Shown here in pieces: positions 25,560 through 33,956 of a DNA stretch of 45,137 bases (position 1 is its first letter; every line of letters starts with the position of its first letter). The notes beneath the pieces are model-generated. The model was not told the origin of the DNA. It searched no databases and worked only from the letters and a program-made list of their open reading frames with translations. This DNA is from an uncultured Granulosicoccaceae bacterium. GTDB lineage: Bacteria > Pseudomonadota > Gammaproteobacteria > Granulosicoccales > Granulosicoccaceae. A program made the position numbers and the translations under genes. The stretch is taken from assembly GCA_938020525.1 (NCBI GenBank), contig CALIHW010000072.1:1-45137 (forward strand), written 5' to 3'.

Positions 25560-26372
25560 ATGAAAACAAAACTTACCCTTATTTCTGTTGTTGCAGGTTG
25601 TGCTCTACTCGCCGGTGGTCCGGCAATGGCTCAAGGTGACTTGCTGGAAGGCTGGTCGGGCAGTGCGAGTCTTGGTGCGCTGTTTACGTCGGGCAACACT
25701 GAATCGACCAACGTGAATGGGTCTGCCAGTGTGACAAAGCAAATTGATGAATGGCGCCATACCGCATTCGGCAGTACCTATACCGCTGAAGACAATGATG
25801 TAGAGTCAGCTAACCGGTTTGACCTTGGCTATAAGCTGGATCGCCAATTTACCGACACCCTCTACGGTTTTGGTCGATTGAGATTCGACACAGATGAATT
25901 CGGCAATATCGACAACAGAATTACTGGTGTTGTCGGTGTTGGTAATCAACTTCTTAATGATGGAAAGCAGACACTAAGTGGCGAGATTGGTATTGGTGCG
26001 CATCAAACTGAATTTCTTGAAGATCCAGGTACAGTATCTGTAGGCACAGGAGAATTTGATCCTGTCACAGGTTTTGAGATACTTAATGTGAACACTGATA
26101 ACGTTGAAGGCACAGAAGCGGACGGTGCGGTTCTTTACGCGGGTCTCAACTATAGCAATATTCTGAGCGATACCCTGACGTTCAATTCTGTCCTGAGTAT
26201 TGAGGCGGCGGACGTAAATACATTAGCGGTTTGGGATAACAGCCTGAATGTTTCTCTCTCTGAGCGGATTTCTTTGTCTCTGGGCTTGCTGACAAGAACC
26301 AATACAGATCTTGGTGATGATTTTGAGGCAACTGATACAGCGACACGTGTCAATATTGTTTACGGGATTTAA
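25560..26372 (+). CDS. DUF481 family outer-membrane protein (YdiY-like)
   Basis: 270 residues with a signal peptide cleaved after A-M-A (residues 1-24). The mature part is all alternating amphipathic strands: SGSASLGALFTSGNTESTN at the start, then WRHTAFGSTYTAEDND, LYGFGRLRFDTDEFG, and the C-terminal RVNIVYGI ending in a hydrophobic residue. This fits the DUF481 family of small beta-barrels (salt-stress-induced YdiY type). An Asp-rich insertion near residues 155-185 would be an external loop. Single-gene unit with a textbook terminator, which is the group II intron's landing site. Confidence 0.88.
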   Translation: MKTKLTLISVVAGCALLAGGPAMAQGDLLEGWSGSASLGALFTSGNTESTNVNGSASVTKQIDEWRHTAFGSTYTAEDNDVESANRFDLGYKLDRQFTDTLYGFGRLRFDTDEFGNIDNRITGVVGVGNQLLNDGKQTLSGEIGIGAHQTEFLEDPGTVSVGTGEFDPVTGFEILNVNTDNVEGTEADGAVLYAGLNYSNILSDTLTFNSVLSIEAADVNTLAVWDNSLNVSLSERISLSLGLLTRTNTDLGDDFEATDTATRVNIVYGI

Positions 26373-26403
26373 TTAACCTGGTAGTTAATACTTAGGTATT
26401 AAT

Positions 26404-26435
26404 AAAAAGCCCCTGCTAAGTCAGGGGCTTTTTTT
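26404..26435 (+). terminator. Rho-independent terminator of the DUF481 gene (intron insertion site)
   Basis: Stem AAAAAGCCCCTG/CAGGGGCTTTTT with a 6-nt loop and a T-run to 26435. The group II intron begins 4 nt later, as is characteristic of the IIC class. Confidence 0.95.
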
Positions 26436-26921
26436 GTGGTGCGCCGAGCATGGCGCGAAGCGCCATGGTTGGCGTTTATAAGTGGTAAGTGAAAGCGAAC
26501 CACGAAGTGACTTGGAGGTGAAAGTCCTCTGGGAGCCTTGATAACAGGAACCCCTAGCTGAACAGCAAGTGCAACATCGTGAGGTGTTGTGTGAAGGAAG
26601 CTGCAGGCAAAGCTCTGGCCTGACGAACAGGAACTGTATATAAGGCATGAGATGCGGGGTGAGGGAGCCAAAAAGTCTGAAGCCCGATGTTATCCAGAAC
26701 GCACTTATGTAGATGCAGCAGGTATATGGAGTGAAGGTCACGCGTCTTACCTCGGGAGGTCTGTCGACTTGCCCGCGGGGCTACCACTGCTGAGAGGTAG
26801 TGGGATGATTTGGCAGAAGTCAGCAGAGGCCATAGTAGTTTGATGCACCATCGAACGAAGGGCCGAACAGGAAGAACAGACATGTTCTATCAGTTTCGAT
26901 GATGGGTGGTGAGGCAGAAAG

Positions 26922-28304
26922 TTGGATAGAAGTCCAACACAGACAACCGAATGCTTTGATGGCAGTACCATCGAAGCTCGCCGGTCTGTGCCACAAGCCG
27001 ATCCGGCAACTGATAGCTCTACGTGTCGTGCGTCAATGGAGTTGATGGAAGAGGTGGTGTGCCGCGAGAACTTATTAGCGGCATGGGCGCGAGTCAAACG
27101 CAATCGAGGTGCTGCAGGAATCGACGACATGTCAGTCGACGATTTGATGCCGTATTGTCGAGAGCATTGGCCGCGTATAAAGAAGTTGTTATTGTCAGGG
27201 CACTATCGTCCGCAAGCAGTGAAACGGGTAGTTATCCCAAAAGCTGCCGGTGGTGAACGTGTTCTGGGTATTCCGACGGTTCTTGACCGTTTGATTCAAC
27301 AAGCGTTACTGCAGATACTGCAACCCATTTTTGACCCCCACTTCTCGGACAACAGCTACGGTTTTCGTCCGGGTCGAAGTGCACACGATGCCGTCTTGGC
27401 TGCCCGTGGGCACGTACGTGCTGGTCACCGTTGGGTAGTTGATGTCGATCTGGAATCGTTCTTTGATCGAGTTAACCACGACATGCTGATGGCACGAGTG
27501 GCAAGACGAGTAAAGGACAGACGAGTGTTGCGCCTTATCCGCCTGTATTTGCAGGCAGGTATGTGCGATGGAGGTGTGGTGAGTGTGCGAACAGAGGGAA
27601 CGCCGCAAGGCGGACCGTTGTCGCCGCTGTTGTCGAACATCCTACTTGATGAGTGGGATCGGGAGCTTGAAAAACGAGGTCACCGTTTTGCCCGTTATGC
27701 TGATGATTGCAATATTTATGTGCGCTCAGAAGCGGCAGGTGAAAGGGTCATGGCCTCGGTGAGACGGTTTCTTGAACGTCGGCTACGTCTTCAAATCAAT
27801 GAGTCGAAGAGTCAGGTTGCGCGTCCCTGGAACGTCAAGTTTCTGGGCTACAGCATGACTATACATCGTGTGACAAAGCTCAAACCGGCACCGGCCTCGG
27901 TGAGACGGTTTAAAGCCAAGTTACGTGATTGTTTCCGTCGGGGTCGAGGCCAGTCAATAGGCCGAGTGGTTGCAGAGCTAGCACCCATTCTGCGAGGTTG
28001 GATCAACTACTTCAAATTAAGTGATGTTAAGGGCGTCTTTGAGGATCTAGATCAGTGGCTACGCCGCCGGTTACGGGTCATTATATGGCGACAGGCGAAG
28101 CGTGCGCGAACACGTGTGCGCATGCTACGCCGACATGGCATTGATGAAAAGCGTGCTAAGGCTTCTTCCAGCAATGGCCGTGGCCCTTGGTGGAATGCTG
28201 GGGCAAGCCACATGAATCAAGCCTTCCCTAAACGTTTCTTCCATGCTTTAAGGCTTGTGTCCCTCTTTCAAACTTACTCCAGACTTCGTGAATGTTCTGC
28301 TTGA
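26922..28304 (+). CDS. ltrA: Group II intron reverse transcriptase/maturase
   Basis: Intron-encoded protein of up to 460 residues from the TTG at 26922 (GAGG 7 nt upstream); an ATG at 27036 would give 422 and also starts before the RT domain. RT motifs: NRGAAGIDDMSVDDL, QALLQILQPIFDPHFSDNSY, YGFRPGRSAHDA, VVDVDLESFFDRVNH, GTPQGGPLSPLLSN, and the catalytic ARYADDCNIYV. The maturase domain X follows (LAPILRGWINYFKLS, then LRRRLRVIIWRQ). It stops after FFHALRLVSLFQTYSRL, so there is no DNA-binding/HNH endonuclease domain, as in class C. It binds the intron RNA for splicing and copies it into DNA at new sites. Confidence 0.95.
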   Translation: MDRSPTQTTECFDGSTIEARRSVPQADPATDSSTCRASMELMEEVVCRENLLAAWARVKRNRGAAGIDDMSVDDLMPYCREHWPRIKKLLLSGHYRPQAVKRVVIPKAAGGERVLGIPTVLDRLIQQALLQILQPIFDPHFSDNSYGFRPGRSAHDAVLAARGHVRAGHRWVVDVDLESFFDRVNHDMLMARVARRVKDRRVLRLIRLYLQAGMCDGGVVSVRTEGTPQGGPLSPLLSNILLDEWDRELEKRGHRFARYADDCNIYVRSEAAGERVMASVRRFLERRLRLQINESKSQVARPWNVKFLGYSMTIHRVTKLKPAPASVRRFKAKLRDCFRRGRGQSIGRVVAELAPILRGWINYFKLSDVKGVFEDLDQWLRRRLRVIIWRQAKRARTRVRMLRRHGIDEKRAKASSSNGRGPWWNAGASHMNQAFPKRFFHALRLVSLFQTYSRLRECSA

Positions 28305-28336
28305 ACCGCCGTGTACGGAACCGTACGCACGGTGGT
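28303..28336 (+). ncRNA. Group II intron domain V
   Basis: 34-nt hairpin starting in the RT stop codon: ACCGCCGTG pairs with CACGGTGGT, with a two-base CG bulge, then TACG/CGTA capped by GAAC. This is the catalytic core fold of group II ribozymes. Confidence 0.88.
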
Positions 28337-28392
28337 GTGGGAGGAGGTGGTGGTAACATCACCTCCTACCCGATATACCAGCCTGCCATAGT

Positions 28393-28437
28393 TTTTAGAC
28401 AGCGAGGGCTTTTAGACAGCAAGGGCTTTTAGCCTGC
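28393..28437 (-). repeat. 17-bp tandem repeat at the stop of the thioredoxin-like gene
   Basis: TTTTAGACAGC-AGGGC-type units at 28393-28409 and 28410-28426 (one mismatch), then a partial third (TTTTAGCCTGC, 28427-28437) that contains the gene's TAA. Another 3'-end duplication, here out of frame. Confidence 0.85.
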
Positions 28438-28833
28438 AATAGCTTTATCGAAAAGCTTCGCTATTGCATCAGAGCTTGTTTGGGCAATTACCCGGTCAAT
28501 CTCGGCTCCGTCTTTGAACATGACCAGCGTGGATTGACGTCTTATGCCCAAATCCTTGGTGAACTGATCGTCTCTGTACAAATCCCAATCAACTCTCATT
28601 ACAGTCACGGCCTGGTAGGCCTCGTTGTCATCGATTAGTGCACTCACGGTGCGCTCTTGAGATCGACAGACGGGTCACCAGTTGGCGGAAAAATCGAGCA
28701 GGAATGGCTCGCCGCTCTCAAGTGCCGCCTCGTACGCCTCCGGAGTAAAATCAATTTTTTTGCTGCTCTCAGCCCATGTCGGGGAAGTTGCAAATGCTAG
28801 TGCAGAGAGAGCCAGAAACTGGCGTCTTTTCAT
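28429..28833 (-). CDS. Thioredoxin-like protein with in-frame TGA at the first active-site Cys (candidate selenoprotein)
   Basis: Two same-frame open segments (28833-28678 and 28674-28429) are separated by a single TGA at 28677-28675. Read through, they give a 134-residue protein: Tat signal (KRRQFLALSALAF) cleaved near T-W-A, then LLDFSANW-[TGA]-PVCRSQERTVSALIDDN, then VMRVDWD and STLVMFKDG. The TGA therefore replaces the first Cys of the thioredoxin W-C-x-x-C, giving W-U-P-V-C if decoded as selenocysteine. Everything else of the fold is intact on both sides; the cis-Pro position is Ser. ATG at 28833 has AGAGGA upstream. The periplasmic redox role is inferred. The alternative is a pseudogene by nonsense mutation. 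Confidence 0.65.
28629..28668 (-). promoter_or_regulatory. Possible bacterial SECIS hairpin
   Basis: Just after the TGA, the mRNA can form a 7-bp lower stem (UGUCGAU 28668-28662 with AUCGAUG 28635-28629, two G-U pairs). An asymmetric internal loop and an upper stem follow (GCAC/GUGC, 28652-28649 with 28643-28640). The 5-nt apical loop CGUGA contains the GU expected for SelB. The apical loop begins 26 nt after the TGA, within the usual bacterial spacing. Hand-folded only. Confidence 0.35.
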
Positions 28834-28931
28834 TGTGTGTCCTCTGGATTTCTCAGTATCAAGGTACTGTAATCTATCAGACATGACCGTTTTTCTGAAG
28901 TTCCGCCGGGAGTTCCAAAGCCGGGCAATTG

Positions 28932-29717
28932 TTAGCCGACGAATGCTTTCTCCATAACAAAGGTGCCCGGACGACTATTCGAACCTTCTTGCAGGCCGTG
29001 TTTTTCACAGATTGTCTTCATGTCTTTGTTCAGGCCCATAGAACCGCAAATCATGACGCGATCAGTGTCCGGGTTCAGTGGTTCAACACCAATGTCATTA
29101 AAAAGCTGTCCGCTCTCGATGAGCTGGGTAATGCGGCCTTGCGGGGTAAATTCTTCCTGGGTGATTGTCGGGTAGTAGCGAACTCTGGGTGTAGCAAGTT
29201 CGCCGATCAAGGGATCATCCGGCAAGCTGCTGATGAGCTGTTGGCTGTAGCCGAGCTCTTCGACCTGTCTGCAGGTGTGTGTTAGTACAATTTCATCAAA
29301 GCGGTCGTAGAGATCGGGATCACGAATAAGAGATGCAAAAGGAGCGACGCCTGTGCCTGTGGCAAACAGATACAATCGTTTGCCCGGGAGCAGAGCATCC
29401 AGCACCAATGTGCCGACTGGTTTTTGTTGCACAATGATCCTGTCACCGACTTTGATGTTCTGCAGTTTCGAGGTGAGTGGGCCGTCCTGTACTTTGATGG
29501 AATAGAATTCAAGTTCATCGTCCCAAGAGGGGCTCGCAATTGAGTAAGCACGTTTGAGCGGCTTTGCAGTGTCATCTGGCAGGCCGATCATTGTAAACTC
29601 ACCAGAGCGAAATCTGAGGCTTGCCGGGCGAGTCACGCGAAACGAAAACAGTTTGTCGTTCCAGTGCGTTACTTCGGTGACGGTTTGCGAGTCAGGGGAT
29701 TGGGATTGCTGGTTCAT
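28932..29717 (-). CDS. fpr: Ferredoxin-NADP+ reductase
   Basis: 261 residues, matching bacterial Fpr (about 250-260). It swaps electrons between NADPH and ferredoxin or flavodoxin through FAD. Motifs: RAYSIASPSWDDELEFYSI (FAD binding, about 75-93), GPLTSKLQ, FATGTGVAPFASLIRD (NADP pyrophosphate, about 118-133), VMICGSMGLNKDM near 222-234, and the family C-terminus FVMEKAFVG. It lies 98 bp upstream of the candidate Sec-thioredoxin on the same strand, so the two could share a transcript, although Fpr is cytoplasmic and the thioredoxin is predicted to be exported. Confidence 0.95.
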   Translation of the reverse strand: MNQQSQSPDSQTVTEVTHWNDKLFSFRVTRPASLRFRSGEFTMIGLPDDTAKPLKRAYSIASPSWDDELEFYSIKVQDGPLTSKLQNIKVGDRIIVQQKPVGTLVLDALLPGKRLYLFATGTGVAPFASLIRDPDLYDRFDEIVLTHTCRQVEELGYSQQLISSLPDDPLIGELATPRVRYYPTITQEEFTPQGRITQLIESGQLFNDIGVEPLNPDTDRVMICGSMGLNKDMKTICEKHGLQEGSNSRPGTFVMEKAFVG

Positions 29718-29856
29718 TGCTCATTGACTAATTTCATTCGTATGCAAACAGTATATGGGCGATTGAGCGGTTTTTACAGTGTATTTCTGCAGATTTGTCA
29801 ACTGTTCAATGCCAGTGGCGAAACTTACAACGTTGTTCTGAATAAAAGGTTCGATC

Positions 29857-31137
29857 ATGAAAATTGAACTCGCCTTCGGGCAGTCCGGGCTGGAAGTGGA
29901 TCTGCCCGAGCAGGTCAAGCCGACCGTATTACGTAAGCCAGCCATGGATGCAAGCAGGCCGGCTGCGGACATAATTCAGCAGGCGCTGGATAACCCGATT
30001 GGTACAGACAGTCTGGCTGTGCTTGCGCAGGGTTCGAAAACAGCCTGCATTCTAATCTGCGATATCACCCGTCCGGTGCCGAACGGTGAATTCCTGCAGC
30101 CGGTAATCAGGCTTTTGATGGATGCTGGCGTGCCTAAGGCGGGTATTACGGTTTTGGTCGCTACCGGATTACATCGTCCGAACCTGGATGCGGAACTCGA
30201 AGAGCTAATCGGTGATCCCTGGGTGCAACAAAATGTGCGGGTAGAAAATCATTATGCTCGCGATGAAGATAGCTGCGTGCATCTTGGGGTCACAAAAGAA
30301 CATGCAGTACCGGTTGGGCTCAACAGGCTGTTTGTTGATGCGGATGTGAAAATTGCAACCGGTTTGGTTGAGCCGCACTTTATGGCGGGCTATTCGGGGG
30401 GGCGCAAAGTAATTGCCCCGGGAGTTGCGCATCATGAAACTATCCGTACCTTCCACAGCGCGCGCTTTATGGAACATCCGCTAGCAACTTCCTGTGTTTT
30501 GGATGGCAATCCCTTGCATGAAACGCAGCTTGAAATAGTACAGCTGCTGAGTGGTCCGGTATTAAGTCTAAATACGGTACTTGATGAACATCGTAATCTG
30601 GTGCATGCCACTTTCGGTGAGGTGGTAGAAAGTCATCTGCAAGCGGTGCAGTTTGCACGTGGGAGTTGCGAGTTGTCTGTTGGAAGAAAATTCAAAACCA
30701 TACTCACTTCATCTGCCGGTTACCCACTAGATAAGACCTACTATCAAACCGTGAAAGGTATGGTGACTCCATTGGGAATACTTGAAGATGGAGGCGACCT
30801 GATTATTGTGTCAGAGTGTTCTGAAGGGTTTGGTTCAGAAGAGTTTTGTGATGCACAGAAGCGCTTGGTCGAACTTGGGCCGGAAGGGTTCCTTGACTCA
30901 ATAGCAGAGAAATCACTGGCAGATGTCGATGAATGGCAAACCGAAATGCAGTTAAAGCCAATGCGTATTGGCAGAATTAAATTGTTTGCACCCAAGCTTG
31001 GTGCTGACCCATCTGCAATGACGGGTGTTGAGCCTGTTGAAAATCTCACTGCCGCAATCAGGGAGAGTGTCGTGCGTCATAGGGATAGAGATATCGCGAT
31101 TATTCCTGAAGGACCTTACGTTGTGCCATTCACATAG
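29857..31137 (+). CDS. larA: LarA-family nickel-pincer racemase/epimerase
   Basis: 426 residues, homologous to lactate racemase LarA. Catalytic residues can be placed with the same numbering as the Lactobacillus enzyme: Arg72 (DITRP), His106 (ATGLHRP), His174 and Lys184 (EPHFMAGYSGGRK; Lys forms the covalent cofactor link), plus Gln297 and Lys300 (TYYQTVKGM). LarA enzymes use a Ni-pyridinium dithio-mononucleotide to racemise or epimerise 2-hydroxyacids. Substrate cannot be read from sequence; the D-2-hydroxyacid dehydrogenase at the operon end suggests a 2-hydroxyacid. First gene of the operon, divergent from fpr; followed by larC after 18 bp. Confidence 0.92.
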   Translation: MKIELAFGQSGLEVDLPEQVKPTVLRKPAMDASRPAADIIQQALDNPIGTDSLAVLAQGSKTACILICDITRPVPNGEFLQPVIRLLMDAGVPKAGITVLVATGLHRPNLDAELEELIGDPWVQQNVRVENHYARDEDSCVHLGVTKEHAVPVGLNRLFVDADVKIATGLVEPHFMAGYSGGRKVIAPGVAHHETIRTFHSARFMEHPLATSCVLDGNPLHETQLEIVQLLSGPVLSLNTVLDEHRNLVHATFGEVVESHLQAVQFARGSCELSVGRKFKTILTSSAGYPLDKTYYQTVKGMVTPLGILEDGGDLIIVSECSEGFGSEEFCDAQKRLVELGPEGFLDSIAEKSLADVDEWQTEMQLKPMRIGRIKLFAPKLGADPSAMTGVEPVENLTAAIRESVVRHRDRDIAIIPEGPYVVPFT

Positions 31138-31155
31138 ATTGGTATTGTAAAGTCT

Positions 31156-32415
31156 ATGGATAAACATAAGCATATTGTGCGGATTGATCTGGCGCCATTG
31201 GGTGGGATCGCAGGTGATATGTTTGCGGCTGCAATGTTTAACGGATTTCCGCACCTTTATGATTACTTTTGTGATGATTTAAACTTGCTGGGTATTGAAG
31301 GGCTATCTGCAACGATCGAAGATCGACTATCCAACGGGCTTCAAGCGAAGTACTTCAATGTTCAACAGCAGACAACACTAAATCCACCCCGTACTCTGGC
31401 GGCAGTAAAAGAGTTTTTTTACAATAAACCGTTAGATGAGTCTGTTGCTAATCATGCGGTTGGGATTTTCACCAAGCTTGCACAGGCTGAGAGTGAAGTA
31501 CACGGCAAGTCGATTGAGACGATACATTTTCATGAAGTCTCTGACTGGGATTCCGTGATCGATATACTGGCGGCAGCCGGAGTTATCGCCCGCCTTAAGT
31601 GTTCTGTCTGGCGCGTTGGCGTTCTTCCACTCGGTGCCGGCACAGTTAATACTGCGCACGGTGATATTCCGGTTCCGGCACCCGCGACCCTTGCATTGTT
31701 AAAAGATTTTCAGTGGCAGGATGATGGAATTAGTGGTGAGCGGGTTACACCAACCGGGGCTGCCATCCTCTGTTACCTGCAGGCAACCGATGCTGGGGCA
31801 GGAACTACAGCAGCCAGTCTTGTGACTGTTGGTAGTGGTTGTGGTAGCCGGGACCTAAATGGACGGGCCAATATCCTTCGGATGACGGCATTTTCCACCA
31901 GAGCTGTGGACACGGCATCGCGATCACCCTTGTTACTGGAAGATAACGGGTTGCTTGAAGATAAAGTGACCGTAGTAGCGTTTGAAGTCGATGATATGAC
32001 AGCGGAAGAAATTGCATGGGCTGCCGATGAGATACGTGCCGTTGACGGGGTGTTGGATGTTAGCTGTCAAAGCATGCAAGGTAAGAAAAACAGAGTGTCC
32101 ATCGGATTTAGAATTACTACATCCCCCGAACATTTGCACGCCGTGGTTGATCAGTCTTTTTTATTAACCTCAACAATAGGAATTAGGTACAGTCATTTGG
32201 CGCGTTTTGTTTTGCGGCGTTCTGAAGACACTGTAGAAAGCACCAATGTCAAAGTAGTTGAGAGACCTGCAGGGATAATCTCTGCTAAAGCATCAAGTGA
32301 TGATCTTGCATCTGCGGTGTCTCTTGATGAACGACGTCGACTGGCACAGGTGGTATGTAATAAAGCTCTGCAATCTAATAACCATTGCCATAACAATGAT
32401 GAAGACAAGCAGTGA
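31156..32415 (+). CDS. larC: Nickel insertion protein LarC
   Basis: 419 residues. LarC is a CTP-dependent cyclometallase that puts Ni into the pincer cofactor. Family motifs: LGGIAGDMFAAA (about 15-26), IHFHEVSDWDSVIDI (about 124-138), NTAHGDIPVPAPATLALL (about 165-182), and a C-terminal half with VVAFEVDDMTAEE. In some species LarC is split by a programmed frameshift; here it is one continuous frame. The C-terminus is His/Asn-rich (NNHCHNNDED), a plausible metal-binding tail. Its TGA overlaps the larE GTG by 4 nt. Confidence 0.93.
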   Translation: MDKHKHIVRIDLAPLGGIAGDMFAAAMFNGFPHLYDYFCDDLNLLGIEGLSATIEDRLSNGLQAKYFNVQQQTTLNPPRTLAAVKEFFYNKPLDESVANHAVGIFTKLAQAESEVHGKSIETIHFHEVSDWDSVIDILAAAGVIARLKCSVWRVGVLPLGAGTVNTAHGDIPVPAPATLALLKDFQWQDDGISGERVTPTGAAILCYLQATDAGAGTTAASLVTVGSGCGSRDLNGRANILRMTAFSTRAVDTASRSPLLLEDNGLLEDKVTVVAFEVDDMTAEEIAWAADEIRAVDGVLDVSCQSMQGKKNRVSIGFRITTSPEHLHAVVDQSFLLTSTIGIRYSHLARFVLRRSEDTVESTNVKVVERPAGIISAKASSDDLASAVSLDERRRLAQVVCNKALQSNNHCHNNDEDKQ

Positions 32416-33251
32416 AATCTAAATCAGACAGCAGGGAGGTATTAGAAAAAATACTCTGTCAGCGTACAGATGATCTGTATATCGCATTGAGTGGCGGCAT
32501 AGATAGCATCACATTGATGCGTGTCGCAGCTGAAATTCGCGCAGCTCCGACTGTTGCAATGCACGCTGTGTCTGCGGCTGTACCTGCTGAGGCTACCAAT
32601 CGCTGTCGTGAGCTTGCATCACGCTACAACTGGCGGCTAGTGCAGATTGATGCAGGTGAGTTTAATGACAGGCAATATGTCTCTAATCCGGTTAATCGAT
32701 GCTATTACTGCAAGAGTCGTCTATTCGATAGCATTAAGGCGCAGCTCGAAGGCAACTATTGCATTGCGACCGGCACCAATACCGACGATCTTGGTGACTA
32801 TCGTCCAGGCCTTAAAGCTGCAGGCGAACGGGATGTATGGCAACCCTATGTCGAAGCCGGTATAGATAAGCAAGCTATTAGAGATCTGGCGCTGCAATAT
32901 GACCTGGGAGTTTTATCGCAAATGCCGGCACAGCCGTGCTTATCCAGTCGCATAGAAACGGGGATAAAAATTGATACCGATGACCTTGCGTTTGTGCACA
33001 GGCTGGAGCGCAAGCTAGCTGAACAACTAGGTGATGGAGATATACGCTGTCGTATTTTGAGTGGAGGAGTTGTTGTGCAGTTGCCAGCTGACAGTGTCGT
33101 ATTTAATAGTGTTGTTCAGCGTCAGTCGATAGAAAAACTAATTAGTACATACTGCGAGGTGTCAGCGCGCCGCCTGATAAAGATTGAACCCTACAAGATG
33201 GGTAGCGCTTTTTTGCTTGCGGCTTCTGTAGAGGTCCATAAGCGATCATGA
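32412..33251 (+). CDS. larE: Sacrificial sulfur transferase LarE
   Basis: 279 residues of the PP-loop ATP pyrophosphatase class. It sulfurates the pyridinium dicarboxylate made by LarB. Motifs: ALSGGIDSITLM (P-loop, 25-36), NRCYYCKSRLF (95-105), and QPCLSSRIETG with Cys at 176, the same position as the sacrificial Cys of the Lactobacillus enzyme, so a one-Cys, sulfur-donating type rather than the [4Fe-4S] type is likely. GTG start overlaps larC by 4 nt; its own TGA overlaps the larB ATG by 4 nt. Tight coupling supports balanced expression. Confidence 0.93.
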   Translation: MKSKSDSREVLEKILCQRTDDLYIALSGGIDSITLMRVAAEIRAAPTVAMHAVSAAVPAEATNRCRELASRYNWRLVQIDAGEFNDRQYVSNPVNRCYYCKSRLFDSIKAQLEGNYCIATGTNTDDLGDYRPGLKAAGERDVWQPYVEAGIDKQAIRDLALQYDLGVLSQMPAQPCLSSRIETGIKIDTDDLAFVHRLERKLAEQLGDGDIRCRILSGGVVVQLPADSVVFNSVVQRQSIEKLISTYCEVSARRLIKIEPYKMGSAFLLAASVEVHKRS

Positions 33252-33916
33252 TCAACGAAATTAACTTTGACTGGCATCGCGGTGAACGCACAGGTATTGC
33301 GGAAGCCGTGCTTTGTAGTCATAAAAGCAAGTCGCAGGTTATTGAAATTGTCGCGCGTGCGCAGAAAAAAAATCAGTCTCTTCTTTTAACACGGCTCAGT
33401 GTTGAAATCGCAGAGTGTTTGCAGCAAACATATCAGAATATCGACTGGCATTTACTGTCTGCAACAGCTTTTGTAGACAATGGAATAAAGTCACCAGTTG
33501 ATTCTGATTGCATTATTGTGACTGCGGGAACTTCAGATGTACCTGTTGCTGAGGAAGCAAGGCGCACGCTGTTGTTCAATGGTCTTAAAGTAACTGTTTT
33601 GCACGACTGTGGTGTCGCCGGTTTATGGCGACTCACTGATCAGCTTCCTGTATTATCCAAAGCGCCTGTAATCATTGCTGTAGCCGGAATGGAAGGTGCG
33701 CTTTTTTCCGTGTTGGCAGGGTTGGTGCCGGGGCTCGTTATAGCAGTGCCCGGTTCTACGGGCTATGGTGTTTCTGAGGGAGGCCATGTAGCGTTAAACA
33801 GTGCGTTGTCTGCATGTGCGCCAGGTGTTGTAGTTGTGAACATTGACAATGGTTTTGGTGCAGCTTGCGCGATGTTGAAGCTGCTATCGCAACGACAATT
33901 GTTAGAAGACTGTTAG
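33248..33916 (+). CDS. larB: Nickel pincer cofactor carboxylase LarB
   Basis: 222 residues; PurE-like carboxylase that converts nicotinate adenine dinucleotide to pyridinium-3,5-biscarboxylate mononucleotide, the first step of the Ni-pincer cofactor. The PurE-like core is visible: IIVTAGTSDVPVAEEARRTL (about 88-107), VLHDCGVAGL, IAVAGMEGALFSVLAGLV, and VPGSTGYGVSEGG. pncB elsewhere in the window feeds the same NaMN/NaAD pool. ATGA overlap with larE. Confidence 0.93.
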   Translation: MINEINFDWHRGERTGIAEAVLCSHKSKSQVIEIVARAQKKNQSLLLTRLSVEIAECLQQTYQNIDWHLLSATAFVDNGIKSPVDSDCIIVTAGTSDVPVAEEARRTLLFNGLKVTVLHDCGVAGLWRLTDQLPVLSKAPVIIAVAGMEGALFSVLAGLVPGLVIAVPGSTGYGVSEGGHVALNSALSACAPGVVVVNIDNGFGAACAMLKLLSQRQLLEDC

Positions 33917-33956
33917 CAAGATGTATTTCAACAAGAACTGAATCACAGAGAAGACT

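Larger units (their letters stand above)
26439..28374 (+). mobile_element. Group IIC intron, apparently complete
   Basis: About 1.94 kb. The 5' end is GTGCGCC at 26439 (intron consensus GTGCG-like). About 480 nt of structured, gene-free sequence form domains I-III, the reverse transcriptase occupies domain IV, domain V is at 28303-28336, and domain VI ends in CCTACCCGAT at 28374. Both ends and the catalytic domain look intact, so the element may still splice and move. Insertion directly after a terminator hairpin, together with an endonuclease-less RT, places it in class C. The exact 5' and 3' bases are inferred from consensus. Confidence 0.9.

Noticed and set aside
26439-26921. Several 60-110 codon frames
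   Set aside because: They overlie the structured 5' domains of the group II intron; this DNA acts as RNA.
28675-28677. Simple pseudogene explanation for the thioredoxin-like gene
   Set aside because: Not excluded, but put second: the only defect is a TGA at the one codon where Sec is expected, with good coding on both sides.
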